A DNA stretch of 64,000 bases from an uncultured SAR86 cluster bacterium (lineage in GTDB: Bacteria; Pseudomonadota; Gammaproteobacteria; Magnimaribacterales; AG-339-G14), in assembly GCA_902540995.1 (NCBI GenBank), contig CACBOY010000001.1:62001-126000 (forward strand), read 5' to 3'. The notes under the pieces were generated by a model. It saw only the letters and a program-made list of their open reading frames with translations. It did not search any database and was not told where the DNA came from. Both the position numbers and the translations under genes were made by a program. Below, piece after piece: positions 43,762 through 53,301 of this stretch (its first letter is position 1; every line of letters starts with the position of its first letter).

Positions 43762-45204
43762 ATGGAAAAGACTGTTATCCGCAATGCTTATGTCGCATCG
43801 CAAGACCCCCTGATCGGCAACCAGGCAGACCTGGACATTCTGATAGAAGACAATCAGATTGCGGCGGTAGGTCGCGATCTTGAGGTGGGAGATGCCGCAG
43901 TCGTCGATGCCACCGGCTGTATTGTTATGCCGGGTTTTGTTGATGCCCATCGCCATATCTGGCAGGGCGCCATCCGTGGCGTGTGCGCTGACTGGTCAAT
44001 CATGGACTACGCAACCCGCATCAGGATGAACGCAGCACGATTCTTTACGCCGGAGGATATGTATGCCGCGCAGTTGCAGGGGAGTCTGGAGGCTCTCAAC
44101 GCCGGTGTGACCACGCTGACCGATTACTGTCACAACATTCTGACGCCCGACCATGCCCATGAGGCGATCCGTGGCAGTGCGGAGTCAGGTATGCGTGCCG
44201 TATGGAACTATGGCTTTAATTTCCCGCCGTCCGAGTCCCCTCACTTCAAGTCGCTGGATCAACGCGTCGCTTTCCTGGATGAGATCGCGGCGGGATATTT
44301 TTCCTCACCGGATAACCTGTTAACGCTCGGCGTTGCGCCTGAAGAAGCCACGTTCGCCGGCTCACCGGAGGCGCTGGACCGTCAGATCAATGCTGCGCGC
44401 AACGTCGGTGCGCGTATGTTCTGGCACGCCAACGGCGGACCCTCGCCCGAAGGCCAGGCACCGCGAGACGTGGCCGCGCTGGCAGAGCGGGATATGCTGG
44501 GCAGCGACATCACGTTTGTCCACATGGCAGCGACAGAACCGGATGAATGGCAGATGCTAGCAGATGCCGGTGCATCGGTTGCCTTCACACCGGAAACGGA
44601 ACTACAGATGGGCATGATGTGGCCAAGCAGCATTACGGCGAGAGAATACGGTGTGAACCAGGCCTACGGGACCGACATCGTCTCCAACAATTCGGCCGAC
44701 ATGTTCACGGCACTGCGGCTCGGCCTGCAGGCAGTCCGAGGCAGGGTGCTCGAACTGGAAGGGGCGATGGAGACCGGTGTGCCCGTCACCTGTCAGGAAG
44801 TCCTGGACTGGGGAACAATTGATGCCGCCAAAGCGCTTGGCCTTGACTCGGTCATCGGCAGCATAACCCCGGGCAAGCGGGCAGACCTGGTGCTGCTGCG
44901 CGGCGATGCCATTACCCTCGCGGGATGGGATCGATCCAATGTTGCGGGCGCCATCGTTATGCAGGCGCAGTCAACCGACGTGGATACGGTCTGGGTTGAC
45001 GGCAGAGTCGTTAAAAAAGATGGTCAGCTCGTGGCGGATACAAAGAGACCCAGCGCCTTGCTTCAGGCAGCCAGTGAGCGCCTGCACGAGAAGATTTCAG
45101 CCGCAGGGGGCTTCGCACTGTCGCAGACGCAAGCTGCCGGTCGCATGATGGCGGTCGCGGGCAGTGAGCATGGCGAGTACGTATTTGACAATGAAGTCGT
45201 TTGA
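43762..45204 (+). CDS. Amidohydrolase superfamily protein (AtzB/TrzN/cytosine-deaminase-like)
   Basis: The ATG at 43762 follows AGGAGG at 43751-43756 and starts the natural beta strand MEKTVIRNAYVASQD, so I reject the longer track start at 43678 (480 residues result). Metal-binding residues: FVDAHRHIWQG near 65 (HxH), FWHANGG near 215, FVHMAATEPDEW near 245 and YGTDIVSNNS near 301 (Asp). This is a complete set for a mononuclear hydrolase of the chlorohydrolase/deaminase branch. It deaminates or dechlorinates a heterocycle or related compound, but the substrate is unknown. Its GC-rich composition and divergent TetR point to horizontal transfer. Confidence 0.88.
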   Translation: MEKTVIRNAYVASQDPLIGNQADLDILIEDNQIAAVGRDLEVGDAAVVDATGCIVMPGFVDAHRHIWQGAIRGVCADWSIMDYATRIRMNAARFFTPEDMYAAQLQGSLEALNAGVTTLTDYCHNILTPDHAHEAIRGSAESGMRAVWNYGFNFPPSESPHFKSLDQRVAFLDEIAAGYFSSPDNLLTLGVAPEEATFAGSPEALDRQINAARNVGARMFWHANGGPSPEGQAPRDVAALAERDMLGSDITFVHMAATEPDEWQMLADAGASVAFTPETELQMGMMWPSSITAREYGVNQAYGTDIVSNNSADMFTALRLGLQAVRGRVLELEGAMETGVPVTCQEVLDWGTIDAAKALGLDSVIGSITPGKRADLVLLRGDAITLAGWDRSNVAGAIVMQAQSTDVDTVWVDGRVVKKDGQLVADTKRPSALLQAASERLHEKISAAGGFALSQTQAAGRMMAVAGSEHGEYVFDNEVV

Positions 45205-45233
45205 AACCGGGATGTTTTTTAATAAAATCTTTC

Positions 45234-45253
45234 AATTTATTCCCACTCAATAG
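45234..45253 (-). repeat. guaA-end direct repeat (candidate attachment site, gene-proximal copy)
   Basis: AATTTATTCCCACTCAATAG comprises the last codons and stop of guaA (IEWE-stop) plus three bases beyond. It repeats with 2 mismatches at 41590-41609. In an integration at the guaA 3' end, this copy keeps the coding sequence intact. Confidence 0.5.
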
Positions 45254-46790
45254 TGGCCGGTGGTTTGCTGGAAATATCATAAACAACTCTAGAAACCTTT
45301 GGAATTTCATTAATAATCCTATCTGAGACTTTATTCAATAAATTATGGTTTAGTTGAGAAGCTTTAGCTGTCATGAAATCTATGGTCTCAGCAGCTCTCA
45401 AAGCAATCACATATTCATAACGCCTAGCATCCCCCACTACACCAACACTTTTGATTGGTAAAAATACTGCAAATGCTTGGCTTACCTTATTGTAAAGTTT
45501 TGCTGCTATTAGCTCTTCTATAAAAATATGATCTGCTTCCCTTAAGATATTTAATTTTTCTTTCGTAATCTCTCCAATTGTTCTTACTGCTAAACCAGGA
45601 CCGGGAAAAGGATGTCTACCAATCAAAGTCTTCGGCAGGCCCAGTGTAAGGCCTATTTTTCTTACCTCATCTTTGAATAAAGAATTTATAGGCTCTACCA
45701 AAGGTAACTTTAAATAGGATGGTAAACCGCCCACATTGTGATGAGATTTAATGACGTGCGCCTTGCCGCCTTTGACGCCAGAAGATTCAATTACATCGGG
45801 ATAGATAGTGCCTTGTGCTAGGAAGGAAACATCCTTAATTTTTTTTGCTTCTTTCAAAAAAACATCAATGAAGTTTTTTCCTATTACTTTTCTCTTTTCT
45901 TCGGGATCTTCTTTACCTTTTAAATTTTTAAGGAAAAATTTTTCGGAATCGGAAAAGTGAATCTTAATTTTTAAAGCTTTTTTTAAATCTTTAAGAACTT
46001 GTTTGGCTTCGTCTTTTCTTAATAAACCATTATCAACAAAAATACATTCCAATTGCTTGCCTATTGCCTTTGATAAAAGCGCAGCAACCACAGAAGAATC
46101 AACTCCACCAGAAATACCCAATAATACTTTTTTCTTACCTACTTGTTTTTTTATATCATCAACAAGTTTTTCAACTATGTTTTTTGGTCTCCATTTAGCC
46201 TGACAGCCGCATATTTCCCTGACAAAAGTTTTTAAAATTTGAGCGCCCTTTTCGGTATGTGTTACCTCTGGATGAAACTGCAAGCCATATTTTTTAATTG
46301 AATTGTTTTCAAAAGCTGCAATTGGACTATTTTTAGAGGAAGCAACTTTTTTAAAACCTTTGGGTAATTTAGTTACTTTGTCACCATGACTCATCCAAAC
46401 ATTTAGTGTAGAGATTTTGATATCTTGAAATAACTTACTTTTATTCAATTTAATTTCAGCATGGCCAAATTCTCTTTTCTTTGAGGTATTTACTAACCCC
46501 TTAAAGTGTTTTGACATGAGTTGCATGCCATAACAGATTCCTAAAATGGGTATTTCACTTTCTAAAATTTTAGGATCAGCTTTAAGGGTATTTTTTGCAT
46601 TTACTGACTCTGGGCCTCCAGAGATGATAATGCCTTTGGGATTAGCTTTAAGAATGTTTCTATAAGAAGTATTGCAAGACAGAATTTCGGAATAAACCCC
46701 AAGTTCTCTGATACGCCTAGCAATCAATTGAGTATATTGTGAACCAAAATCCAGAATAATTATTTTTTCTGAATCAATAGTGCTATTCAC
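45237..46790 (-). CDS. guaA: GMP synthase (glutamine-hydrolysing)
   Basis: A 517-residue enzyme making GMP from XMP, ATP and glutamine. The class I amidotransferase domain shows ILGICYGMQLM with the nucleophile Cys near 84, and HPEVTH near 170. The ATP-pyrophosphatase domain starts LLGISGGVDSSVVAALL near 220. The dimerisation domain ends in the conserved IEWE. It is 2 nt after guaB, the usual guaBA operon. The 3' end bounds the GC-rich island and carries the repeat described separately. Confidence 0.97.
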   Translation of the reverse strand: MNSTIDSEKIIILDFGSQYTQLIARRIRELGVYSEILSCNTSYRNILKANPKGIIISGGPESVNAKNTLKADPKILESEIPILGICYGMQLMSKHFKGLVNTSKKREFGHAEIKLNKSKLFQDIKISTLNVWMSHGDKVTKLPKGFKKVASSKNSPIAAFENNSIKKYGLQFHPEVTHTEKGAQILKTFVREICGCQAKWRPKNIVEKLVDDIKKQVGKKKVLLGISGGVDSSVVAALLSKAIGKQLECIFVDNGLLRKDEAKQVLKDLKKALKIKIHFSDSEKFFLKNLKGKEDPEEKRKVIGKNFIDVFLKEAKKIKDVSFLAQGTIYPDVIESSGVKGGKAHVIKSHHNVGGLPSYLKLPLVEPINSLFKDEVRKIGLTLGLPKTLIGRHPFPGPGLAVRTIGEITKEKLNILREADHIFIEELIAAKLYNKVSQAFAVFLPIKSVGVVGDARRYEYVIALRAAETIDFMTAKASQLNHNLLNKVSDRIINEIPKVSRVVYDISSKPPATIEWE

Positions 46791-46792
46791 TT

Positions 46793-48262
46793 TTAACTTA
46801 TTCTGTAATTTGGTGCTTCTTTTGTGACGCTCACGTCATGAACATGACTTTCGTTAATTCCTGCGGATGTAATCTGCACAAATTTTGTTTTGGTTCTCAT
46901 AGCTTTGATGTCTTTACTCCCCGTATAACCCATGCTTTGTCTTAAGCCGCCAAGCATTTGATGGATGGTTGTTTCTACCCAACCTTTATAAGGGACTCTA
47001 CCTTCAATTCCTTCCGGTACCAGTTTGTCAGAACTTGAAACATCATCTTGAAAATATCGATCTCCAGAATTTGTCTCTCCAGACATAGCTCCAACCGAAC
47101 CCATGCCTCTGTATGATTTATAACTTCTCCCTTGAAAAAGTTCTACTTGGCCAGGAGCTTCTTCTGTTCCAGCAAGAATACTACCAAGCATAACGGTACT
47201 GGCTCCAGCAGCTATGGCTTTTGCAATATCGCCAGAGAATCTAATCCCACCATCAGCAATAACTGGAATATTCTTCTTGCCAATTGCTTTGACTACATTT
47301 GCAATAGCAGAAATCTGAGGTACACCAACGCCAGTTACTATTCTGGTCGTACAAATCGATCCAGGACCTATGCCGACTTTGATGGCATCGGCACCAGCCT
47401 TGATTAAGTCTAAAGCACCATCGCCCGTTGCAACATTTCCTCCAATAACTTGAATGCCTTTTTTCAGCTTCTTAATTCTTCGAACTCGATCAATGATACC
47501 TTTGGAATGACCATGAGCACTATCAACGACAAGGACATCAACGCCCGCTTCAACGAGAGCGTCCACTCGCTCATCAGTTTCTTCACCGTTGCCAACTGCA
47601 GCTCCTACGAGAAGTCTACCTTCGGTATCTTTTGAGGCTAAAGGAAAATCCTTATTTTTATTGATGTCTTTTAAAGTTACGAGGCCTTTTAAAGCAAAAC
47701 TTTTATCAACCAATAAGATCTTTTCTATTCTGTTTTTATAAAGGAGGTTTTTAATAATATCTAACTTTGCATCTTCCTCTGCTGTAACCAAACGTTTTTT
47801 TGGTGTCATGATGGATTCTACTGGAGCAGATAAATCAGAGACATTACGAAAATCTCTGGAAGTAACAATGCCAACTAGATCTCCATCATTTACAACAGGC
47901 ATGCCTGAAATATTCAAGTCTTGCGTAAGCTTGATTAATTCCCCAACACTTTTTTTAGAGGAAATGGTAATTGGGTCTCTTACTACTCCGCTTTCAAATT
48001 TTTTAACCAAAGAAACTTCTTTTGCTTGATCAGGAATGGATATATTTTTATGAATTATTCCAATTCCACCTAATTCCGCTAAGGCAATTGACATTCTACT
48101 TTCGGTTACTGTATCCATGGCTGCGGATACTATTGGAATTTTTAAATTAACCTGTTTGGTTAATTTTGTGCTTAAATCGGTTTCTTGGGGAAGGACGCTA
48201 GAATATTTCGGTACCAAAAGTACATCGTCGAAGGTCAGAGCTTGCTCTTCAATACGCAACAT
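46793..48262 (-). CDS. guaB: Inosine-5'-monophosphate dehydrogenase
   Basis: The track start (48295) adds eleven residues. The ATG at 48262 gives [21 protein letters not shown], the standard beginning, so I use it (489 residues). A pair of CBS domains lies near 90-200. The catalytic [18 protein letters not shown] with the Cys is near 300, and MGSVGAMSG is the flap. It oxidises IMP to XMP, the first committed step to GMP. Divergent from the MFS gene across 47 bp. Confidence 0.96.
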   Translation of the reverse strand: MLRIEEQALTFDDVLLVPKYSSVLPQETDLSTKLTKQVNLKIPIVSAAMDTVTESRMSIALAELGGIGIIHKNISIPDQAKEVSLVKKFESGVVRDPITISSKKSVGELIKLTQDLNISGMPVVNDGDLVGIVTSRDFRNVSDLSAPVESIMTPKKRLVTAEEDAKLDIIKNLLYKNRIEKILLVDKSFALKGLVTLKDINKNKDFPLASKDTEGRLLVGAAVGNGEETDERVDALVEAGVDVLVVDSAHGHSKGIIDRVRRIKKLKKGIQVIGGNVATGDGALDLIKAGADAIKVGIGPGSICTTRIVTGVGVPQISAIANVVKAIGKKNIPVIADGGIRFSGDIAKAIAAGASTVMLGSILAGTEEAPGQVELFQGRSYKSYRGMGSVGAMSGETNSGDRYFQDDVSSSDKLVPEGIEGRVPYKGWVETTIHQMLGGLRQSMGYTGSKDIKAMRTKTKFVQITSAGINESHVHDVSVTKEAPNYRIS

Positions 48263-48309
48263 TTTCAAATTATACAGAAAGAAAACAAAAAACAAAGTTA
48301 CCTTAAAAA

Positions 48310-49533
48310 ATGAAGTTCAAAGGCTGGCAAATGGTTTATACCGGGATGATGATGGAATTCTCCGTCGTAGGCTTCATTTTTTACTGCTTTCCTTTGATGT
48401 TCAACGCTTTAGAAAGAGATTTAGGTGCTACACAATCTCAACTTTCAGGTGCTTTGTCTCTTTGGTTTATAAGTTCTGCTGTAGCTTCAATTTTTCTTGG
48501 GAGATTATTAGATAAATTTTCCATAAAAAAAATAATGATGATTGGGGGAGTAATTTTCAGTCTTGGGTTATTTTCCATTTCCTTTGTTCAAAGCAGCTTT
48601 AGCCTGCTGTTAATTTATGCAACGTTGCTTGCTATTGGTGGGCCTGCTTTAGGAAATCTTTCTGTTACAAAATTAGTCGCTAATTGGTTTGAAAGTAATG
48701 CCGGTATGGCTCTCGGAATAGCTGCCATTGGTATATCCTTTTCTGGCGTAGTCTTGCCAATTTTAGTAGATCCGCTTATTGAAATGATAGGTTGGCGAAA
48801 CGTGTACATGGTTTTTGGGTTGATAGTAATTTTTTTATTGATTCCAACTGTTAGATATTTCGTAATCGATACCCCTGAAGAGATTGGTCAGCACAAAGAT
48901 AATCTTCCAGGTCAACCTACCCTGGATTCTTCTCAAGATTTAATGGAAATCAAAGACTTTTTTAAACATAGCATTTTTTGGATTATTTCTCTTGCTTTTG
49001 CTTTTCAATTTTTAGCAATGGGAGGAGTTTTACTTCACTTACCTTTGCATTCAGAAAATCAAGGTTTTCTAGAGACTTGGAACGTTTTGGGTTTTCCTAT
49101 AAAACAGACTGTGTTCGCATATTCTTTTGCAGCCTTGGGTGGAGTGGTTGGTAAAGTTTTCTTTGGTTATCTCATGGATAGATTAAATCCAAATATTCCT
49201 GTGATGATCATGATGGCAATGCAATCAATTGGAATCTTTGGCTTGACTTTGATAGATAATTATCTTTTCTTCACAATTTTTTGTTTTGTTTTTGGTTTAG
49301 GATTTGGTGGTGCTATGGTTCTTATGAGCGCCTGTTTTCTAAAAGCTTTTGGTTCACAAAATCTAGGCTCTGTTAGAGGAGTATCGGCATTATTAATCGT
49401 ACCTGTCCAACCCGTTGGTATGGTTTTGGTAGGAACAGCTTTTGATCTAAACCTTTATCTTGAGTCCTTCTTATTGATGGGAGCAATTACACTGATTGGG
49501 TTTGCAATTGGCTCTAGAATAATTATTCGCTAA
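48310..49533 (+). CDS. MFS transporter
   Basis: A 407-residue major facilitator with about 12 hydrophobic helices. Motif A appears as [13 protein letters not shown] near 61 and again as [12 protein letters not shown] near 289 in the second half. The substrate is unknown; the monocarboxylate/oxalate-like branch is a guess from [10 protein letters not shown] and [16 protein letters not shown]. Its last 11 bp overlap the convergent phhB gene. Confidence 0.85.
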   Translation: MKFKGWQMVYTGMMMEFSVVGFIFYCFPLMFNALERDLGATQSQLSGALSLWFISSAVASIFLGRLLDKFSIKKIMMIGGVIFSLGLFSISFVQSSFSLLLIYATLLAIGGPALGNLSVTKLVANWFESNAGMALGIAAIGISFSGVVLPILVDPLIEMIGWRNVYMVFGLIVIFLLIPTVRYFVIDTPEEIGQHKDNLPGQPTLDSSQDLMEIKDFFKHSIFWIISLAFAFQFLAMGGVLLHLPLHSENQGFLETWNVLGFPIKQTVFAYSFAALGGVVGKVFFGYLMDRLNPNIPVMIMMAMQSIGIFGLTLIDNYLFFTIFCFVFGLGFGGAMVLMSACFLKAFGSQNLGSVRGVSALLIVPVQPVGMVLVGTAFDLNLYLESFLLMGAITLIGFAIGSRIIIR

Positions 49534-49864
49534 ATAAAGCATCCGTTTTAGCGGCTGCTATAAAATCATTCTTGTGCAGCCCTTTGATTTTATGGGACCA
49601 CCAATTAACAGTGACTTTTCCCCACTCCAAAACTATTTCAGGATGATGATCTTCTTCTTCTGCGAGATGGGCAACTTTCTTTAAAAAATCCAGACCCGAG
49701 AGATAATCTTTGAAAGCAAAAGCACAAGTAAGCTGTTCTATGCCGTCAACCTCAATTACATCCCAACCGGGAATTTGTGGCATCAATGTTTTTCTCTCTT
49801 CAGGGGTCACTAGAGGAGCATCAGCTTTGCAAGCTTCGCATTTTCCCTCAATAAGTTTTTCCAT
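49523..49864 (-). CDS. phhB: Pterin-4a-carbinolamine dehydratase
   Basis: A 113-residue dehydratase. AHLAEEEDHHPEIVLEWGKVTVNWWSHK near 65 contains the His-His-Pro and Trp of the active site. It recycles 4a-hydroxytetrahydrobiopterin for aromatic amino acid hydroxylases. No phenylalanine hydroxylase lies in the window, so its partner is elsewhere or it moonlights. A 1-nt overlap with fumC's stop suggests co-transcription. Confidence 0.9.
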   Translation of the reverse strand: MEKLIEGKCEACKADAPLVTPEERKTLMPQIPGWDVIEVDGIEQLTCAFAFKDYLSGLDFLKKVAHLAEEEDHHPEIVLEWGKVTVNWWSHKIKGLHKNDFIAAAKTDALFSE

Positions 49865-51273
49865 TAATTGATTCCGCCTTTAGTTAATTTTGCTGGATTT
49901 AATAATTTTTGTAATTTAGCTTTTGATATGTTCGTTTCCTCCAGAGCAACATCGATTATTGCTCTGTCTTCCTTATAGGCTTTCTTTGCTATAGCTGCTG
50001 CTTTTGCATATCCGATGATGGGGTTTAAAGCTGTAACCAAGATAGGATTTTTATCCAAAGATACTTGAATTGATTTTTGATTTACTTTGAAAGTTTTTAT
50101 GGCTTTAGAAGCCAAAACATTCATGCCGCCACTTAAAATATTGATGCTCTTTAAAAGGTTATATGCAATTACAGGCAGCATCACATTAAGCTGAAAGTTA
50201 CCTGATTGTGCGCCAACACTTATGGCAACATCGTTTCCAATAACATCAGCAGCAACCATTGCCACGGCTTCTGGAATGACTGGGTTAACCTTACCTGGCA
50301 TGATACTGCTTCCGGGTTGTAAAGCTTGAAGTTCAATTTCTGATAAGCCTGCCAAAGGACCGCTGTTCATCCAACGGAGATCATTTGAGATTTTTAATAA
50401 AATGGTTGCTAAGTTTTTGAGCTCTCCAGAAACTTGAACAGCGGTATCTTGAGCACTTAACTCATGAAAAAAATTTTCGCTTGGGACATTTATACATTTT
50501 CCTCCACTTAACTTATTCAATTCTTGAGCAAATAGCTTTGCAAATCTAGGATGAGCATTAATACCTGTTCCGACTGCAGTCCCGCCTAAAGGCATCTCCA
50601 GCATTCTGGTTTCTAAGAACAAAAGAGTTTTTTTTGAATTCTTTAATTGAGCTACCCAAGCAGAAAGTTCTTGATGAAAATCTAATGGCATTGCATCCAT
50701 CAAATGAGTTCTTCCTGTTTTTATCAAACCTTTCAAAGAATTTCCTTTTTTTTCAGTAACCTCAATAAGTTTATCCAATGCAGGAAGAAGTTTTTTAGTC
50801 AGATCCATATGAGCGCTTACCTTTATTGCAGTTGGAATAACATCGTTACTGCTTTGACTCATGTTTACGTCGTCATTAGGATCAACTTGTGTTTTAGCAA
50901 ATTTGCTTGCTAAATTTGCTATCACTTCATTGGCGTTCATATTTGAGCTTGTCCCCGAGCCTGTTTGAAAAACATCTATCGGGAATTGATCATTATGTTT
51001 GCTCTGCCAAACCTCTTTTGCAGCTTTTGATATAGCGTTGGCCTTCTTAGAAGACATAAGACCAAGTGATTTATTTGCTCTGGCAGCAGCATCTTTAATA
51101 ATACCTAGTGAACCGATAAATGAATTAGTGAAAGGAAAATCCATTTTGATTCCGCTGATGGGGAAATTATCAATTGCTCTTTGGGTTTGTGCTCCATATA
51201 AAGCGGAATTAGGAACGTATACTTCTCCCAAGCTATCTTTTTCTATTCTGAAACCTTTTCTTTTCTTGGGCAT
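49864..51273 (-). CDS. fumC: Class II fumarate hydratase
   Basis: A 469-residue iron-independent fumarase. GSGTSSNMNANEVIANLA near 105, TGRTHLMDAMPL near 185 and the signature GSSIMPGKVNPVIPE near 320 make it FumC rather than aspartase or argininosuccinate lyase, although aspartase shares the last motif. It hydrates fumarate to malate in the TCA cycle. Confidence 0.92.
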   Translation of the reverse strand: MPKKRKGFRIEKDSLGEVYVPNSALYGAQTQRAIDNFPISGIKMDFPFTNSFIGSLGIIKDAAARANKSLGLMSSKKANAISKAAKEVWQSKHNDQFPIDVFQTGSGTSSNMNANEVIANLASKFAKTQVDPNDDVNMSQSSNDVIPTAIKVSAHMDLTKKLLPALDKLIEVTEKKGNSLKGLIKTGRTHLMDAMPLDFHQELSAWVAQLKNSKKTLLFLETRMLEMPLGGTAVGTGINAHPRFAKLFAQELNKLSGGKCINVPSENFFHELSAQDTAVQVSGELKNLATILLKISNDLRWMNSGPLAGLSEIELQALQPGSSIMPGKVNPVIPEAVAMVAADVIGNDVAISVGAQSGNFQLNVMLPVIAYNLLKSINILSGGMNVLASKAIKTFKVNQKSIQVSLDKNPILVTALNPIIGYAKAAAIAKKAYKEDRAIIDVALEETNISKAKLQKLLNPAKLTKGGIN

Positions 51274-51351
51274 AATTTTTTTATTAAAATGGAATATAAA
51301 TTGTACAAAATATTAAGTTAGAATATCGAAGAATTTTAAGGAGAAGATGAA

Positions 51352-52173
51352 ATGTCAGACGAAAAAGAAATAAAATTACCTATCGACACTTCTTTAGGAA
51401 AACTGCCTCAGAAAACTAAAGGTTCCATTGTTCCGGTTGAATGTAAAACCATGGAAGAAATAAGAAGACATCAGTTAGAGAGACTTGCTGCAGGTTTTAG
51501 GATGTTTTCTCATTTTGGATATGACGAAGGGATTGCAGGACATATAACTTTGAGGGATCCAGAGTACCCTCACTATTTTTGGGTAAATCCTTTTGGAATG
51601 CATTTCGGTCAGATATGTATATCTGATTTGATTTTGGTAGACAGAGAAGGAAATATTGTCCAAGGCGAAGATAAGATGCTTAACACTGCGGCTTTCGCTA
51701 TTCATTCCAGACTCCATGAGGCAAGATCAGACGTAAATGCTGCTGCACATTCTCATTCAATGTATGGAAAATCATTTTCCACTCTAGGCAGACTTTTAGA
51801 ACCTATTACTCAAGATTCTTGTGCCTTTTATGACGATCACGTTTTATTCGATGATTATACTGGAGTTGTTTTAGAGACTGATGAAGGAGATAGAATCGCG
51901 GAAGCTCTAGGAGACAAAAGAGCAGCTATTTTAAAAAATCACGGTTTGCTGACAACTGGTGAATCTGTAGATGCAGCTCTATGGGCATTTTTATCAATGG
52001 ACAGGTGCTGTCAATCTCAACTTCTCGCTGAAGCTGCAGGTCAAATGGAGAGAATTTCTGACGACGTTGCAAAGTTAACAAAAACACAAGTTGGTACAGA
52101 AATGGCAATGTGGGCTAGTTTTCAGCCTTTATATGACTTAATGCTTGAGAAAGACGATAGTTTTTTGAATTAA
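51352..52173 (+). CDS. Class II aldolase/adducin family protein
   Basis: A 273-residue zinc aldolase-like protein. FGYDEGIAGHITLRDPEYP near 55 (the His region), NAAAHSHSMYGKSFSTLG near 125 (HxH) and ILKNHGLLTTGESVDAA near 193 are the metal ligands and fold signature. Substrates of related enzymes are sugar phosphates or small aldehydes, so the reaction is unassigned. A strong AAGGAGAAG ribosome-binding site precedes the ATG. Confidence 0.85.
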   Translation: MSDEKEIKLPIDTSLGKLPQKTKGSIVPVECKTMEEIRRHQLERLAAGFRMFSHFGYDEGIAGHITLRDPEYPHYFWVNPFGMHFGQICISDLILVDREGNIVQGEDKMLNTAAFAIHSRLHEARSDVNAAAHSHSMYGKSFSTLGRLLEPITQDSCAFYDDHVLFDDYTGVVLETDEGDRIAEALGDKRAAILKNHGLLTTGESVDAALWAFLSMDRCCQSQLLAEAAGQMERISDDVAKLTKTQVGTEMAMWASFQPLYDLMLEKDDSFLN

Positions 52174-52193
52174 ACCCTTAAGATTCTTTCCAA

Positions 52194-53297
52194 ATGCCAG
52201 AAATTTTTCAGCCTTTCTATTTGGCTACATTTTCTTTTTTATTTTTCATAAGTCTAATTATTCATTTTTTATTTAGAATAATTTTAAGGAGACTAAAAAT
52301 AGTCGACGTACCGGACGGAGAAAAAAAGAAACATAGAATGTTAGTCCCCATCTCTGGCGGAATATCAGTCATGGCTTCTTTGGTTGTTATTGGATGCCTT
52401 TATTTAATATTAAGTTATTCACAATTTTTAGAAATCTTTTTTGAAACGGAATCTCTTAAACTTTCATCTTGGAATCTAGATATTCAAACAGGATTATTAT
52501 TTGGAATGACCGGGTTGATTGTTGCCGCTGTTTCATTCTTTGACGATGTTTTGGAACTGCCCGTATGGTTTAGATTTATGACCTTGATTTTATGCTCTGG
52601 AATAGTCATCGGAGTGACTGATCTAAGTATTACTTCACTAGGAAATCTTTTAGGTTTTGGGGAAATAAAGTTAGGCCCTATTTTTAGTCCGATTTTCACA
52701 ATCTTTTGTGTGGTAGGAGTAGCAAATGCTTTCAATTGGATTGACGGCTTGGATGGCCTTTTTTCAACTCAAGTTTTAATTGTATCTACTGCAATATTTT
52801 ATTTTAGTGGAGGAAACGGTATTTTCTTTGCAATATTTTTATTAGCTTTCATGCCATATCTAATGATGAATTTAAGTTTTTTTGGGAAGAAAAATAGAGT
52901 TTTTATGGGAGATCATGGCTCTATGGCCATTGGCTACACAACCGCATGGTTCTTGATAAGTGCTGCTGAGTTTGAAGTGATTAGCCCCATGACAGCTCCT
53001 TGGCTTATAGCTTTAGTTCTTTTAAATGCTTTAAGAGTTATGTTCAAAAGAGCACTCCTCAGGGTATCTCTCTACAGATCAGATAGAGAACATATTCACC
53101 ATTTCTTTTTAGATAATGGCTTTTCAAAAGGTCAAAGCCTTATTATTGTTACCTTGATAAGCATCTTTCTGACTTTAATTGGAATACTGTTTGAAATTTA
53201 TGAATTATCAGAATACTTATCTTTTTATTTCTTCATCTCAGCTTTTATCATTTGGAGTTTTTTTAGTTCCAGTATGAAAGAAAGATTTAAGAATTAA
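52194..53297 (+). CDS. Undecaprenyl-phosphate glycosyl-1-phosphate transferase (WecA/MraY family)
   Basis: A 367-residue polytopic membrane protein. VPDGEKKKHRMLVPISGGI is the first cytoplasmic loop. The Asp-rich AVSFFDDVLELP near 113 and NAFNWIDGLDGL near 179 are the catalytic motifs, and FMGDHGSMAIG near 236 and EHIHHFFLDNG complete the family set. It attaches a sugar-1-phosphate, probably GlcNAc, to undecaprenyl phosphate for O-antigen or exopolysaccharide. That would fit the SLBB exporter at the left edge; the link is inferred. Confidence 0.87.
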   Translation: MPEIFQPFYLATFSFLFFISLIIHFLFRIILRRLKIVDVPDGEKKKHRMLVPISGGISVMASLVVIGCLYLILSYSQFLEIFFETESLKLSSWNLDIQTGLLFGMTGLIVAAVSFFDDVLELPVWFRFMTLILCSGIVIGVTDLSITSLGNLLGFGEIKLGPIFSPIFTIFCVVGVANAFNWIDGLDGLFSTQVLIVSTAIFYFSGGNGIFFAIFLLAFMPYLMMNLSFFGKKNRVFMGDHGSMAIGYTTAWFLISAAEFEVISPMTAPWLIALVLLNALRVMFKRALLRVSLYRSDREHIHHFFLDNGFSKGQSLIIVTLISIFLTLIGILFEIYELSEYLSFYFFISAFIIWSFFSSSMKERFKN

Positions 53298-53301
53298 AAA
53301 A

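Larger units (their letters stand above)
41590..45253. mobile_element. Putative small genomic island at the 3' end of guaA
   Basis: The segment is bounded by imperfect direct repeats of the guaA 3' end. It carries a GNAT gene, a TetR gene, a cupin gene and a divergent amidohydrolase gene. From about 42390 to 45210 the GC content jumps (36/60 in the line at 44221, against 15/60 in the backbone line at 6901). The guaA 3' end is a documented integration target for tyrosine-recombinase islands. No integrase remains, so this would be a decayed or passively inherited island. The repeat and composition are seen; the mechanism is inferred. Confidence 0.55.

Noticed and set aside
43627-43956. 109-codon minus ORF across the amidohydrolase start
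   Set aside because: It spans the operator region and the strong AGGAGG site of the amidohydrolase, and its translation shows no domain.
45011-45310. Minus ORF across the amidohydrolase and guaA ends
   Set aside because: It is a shadow of two real genes with arginine/proline-rich noise typical of antisense GC-rich sequence.
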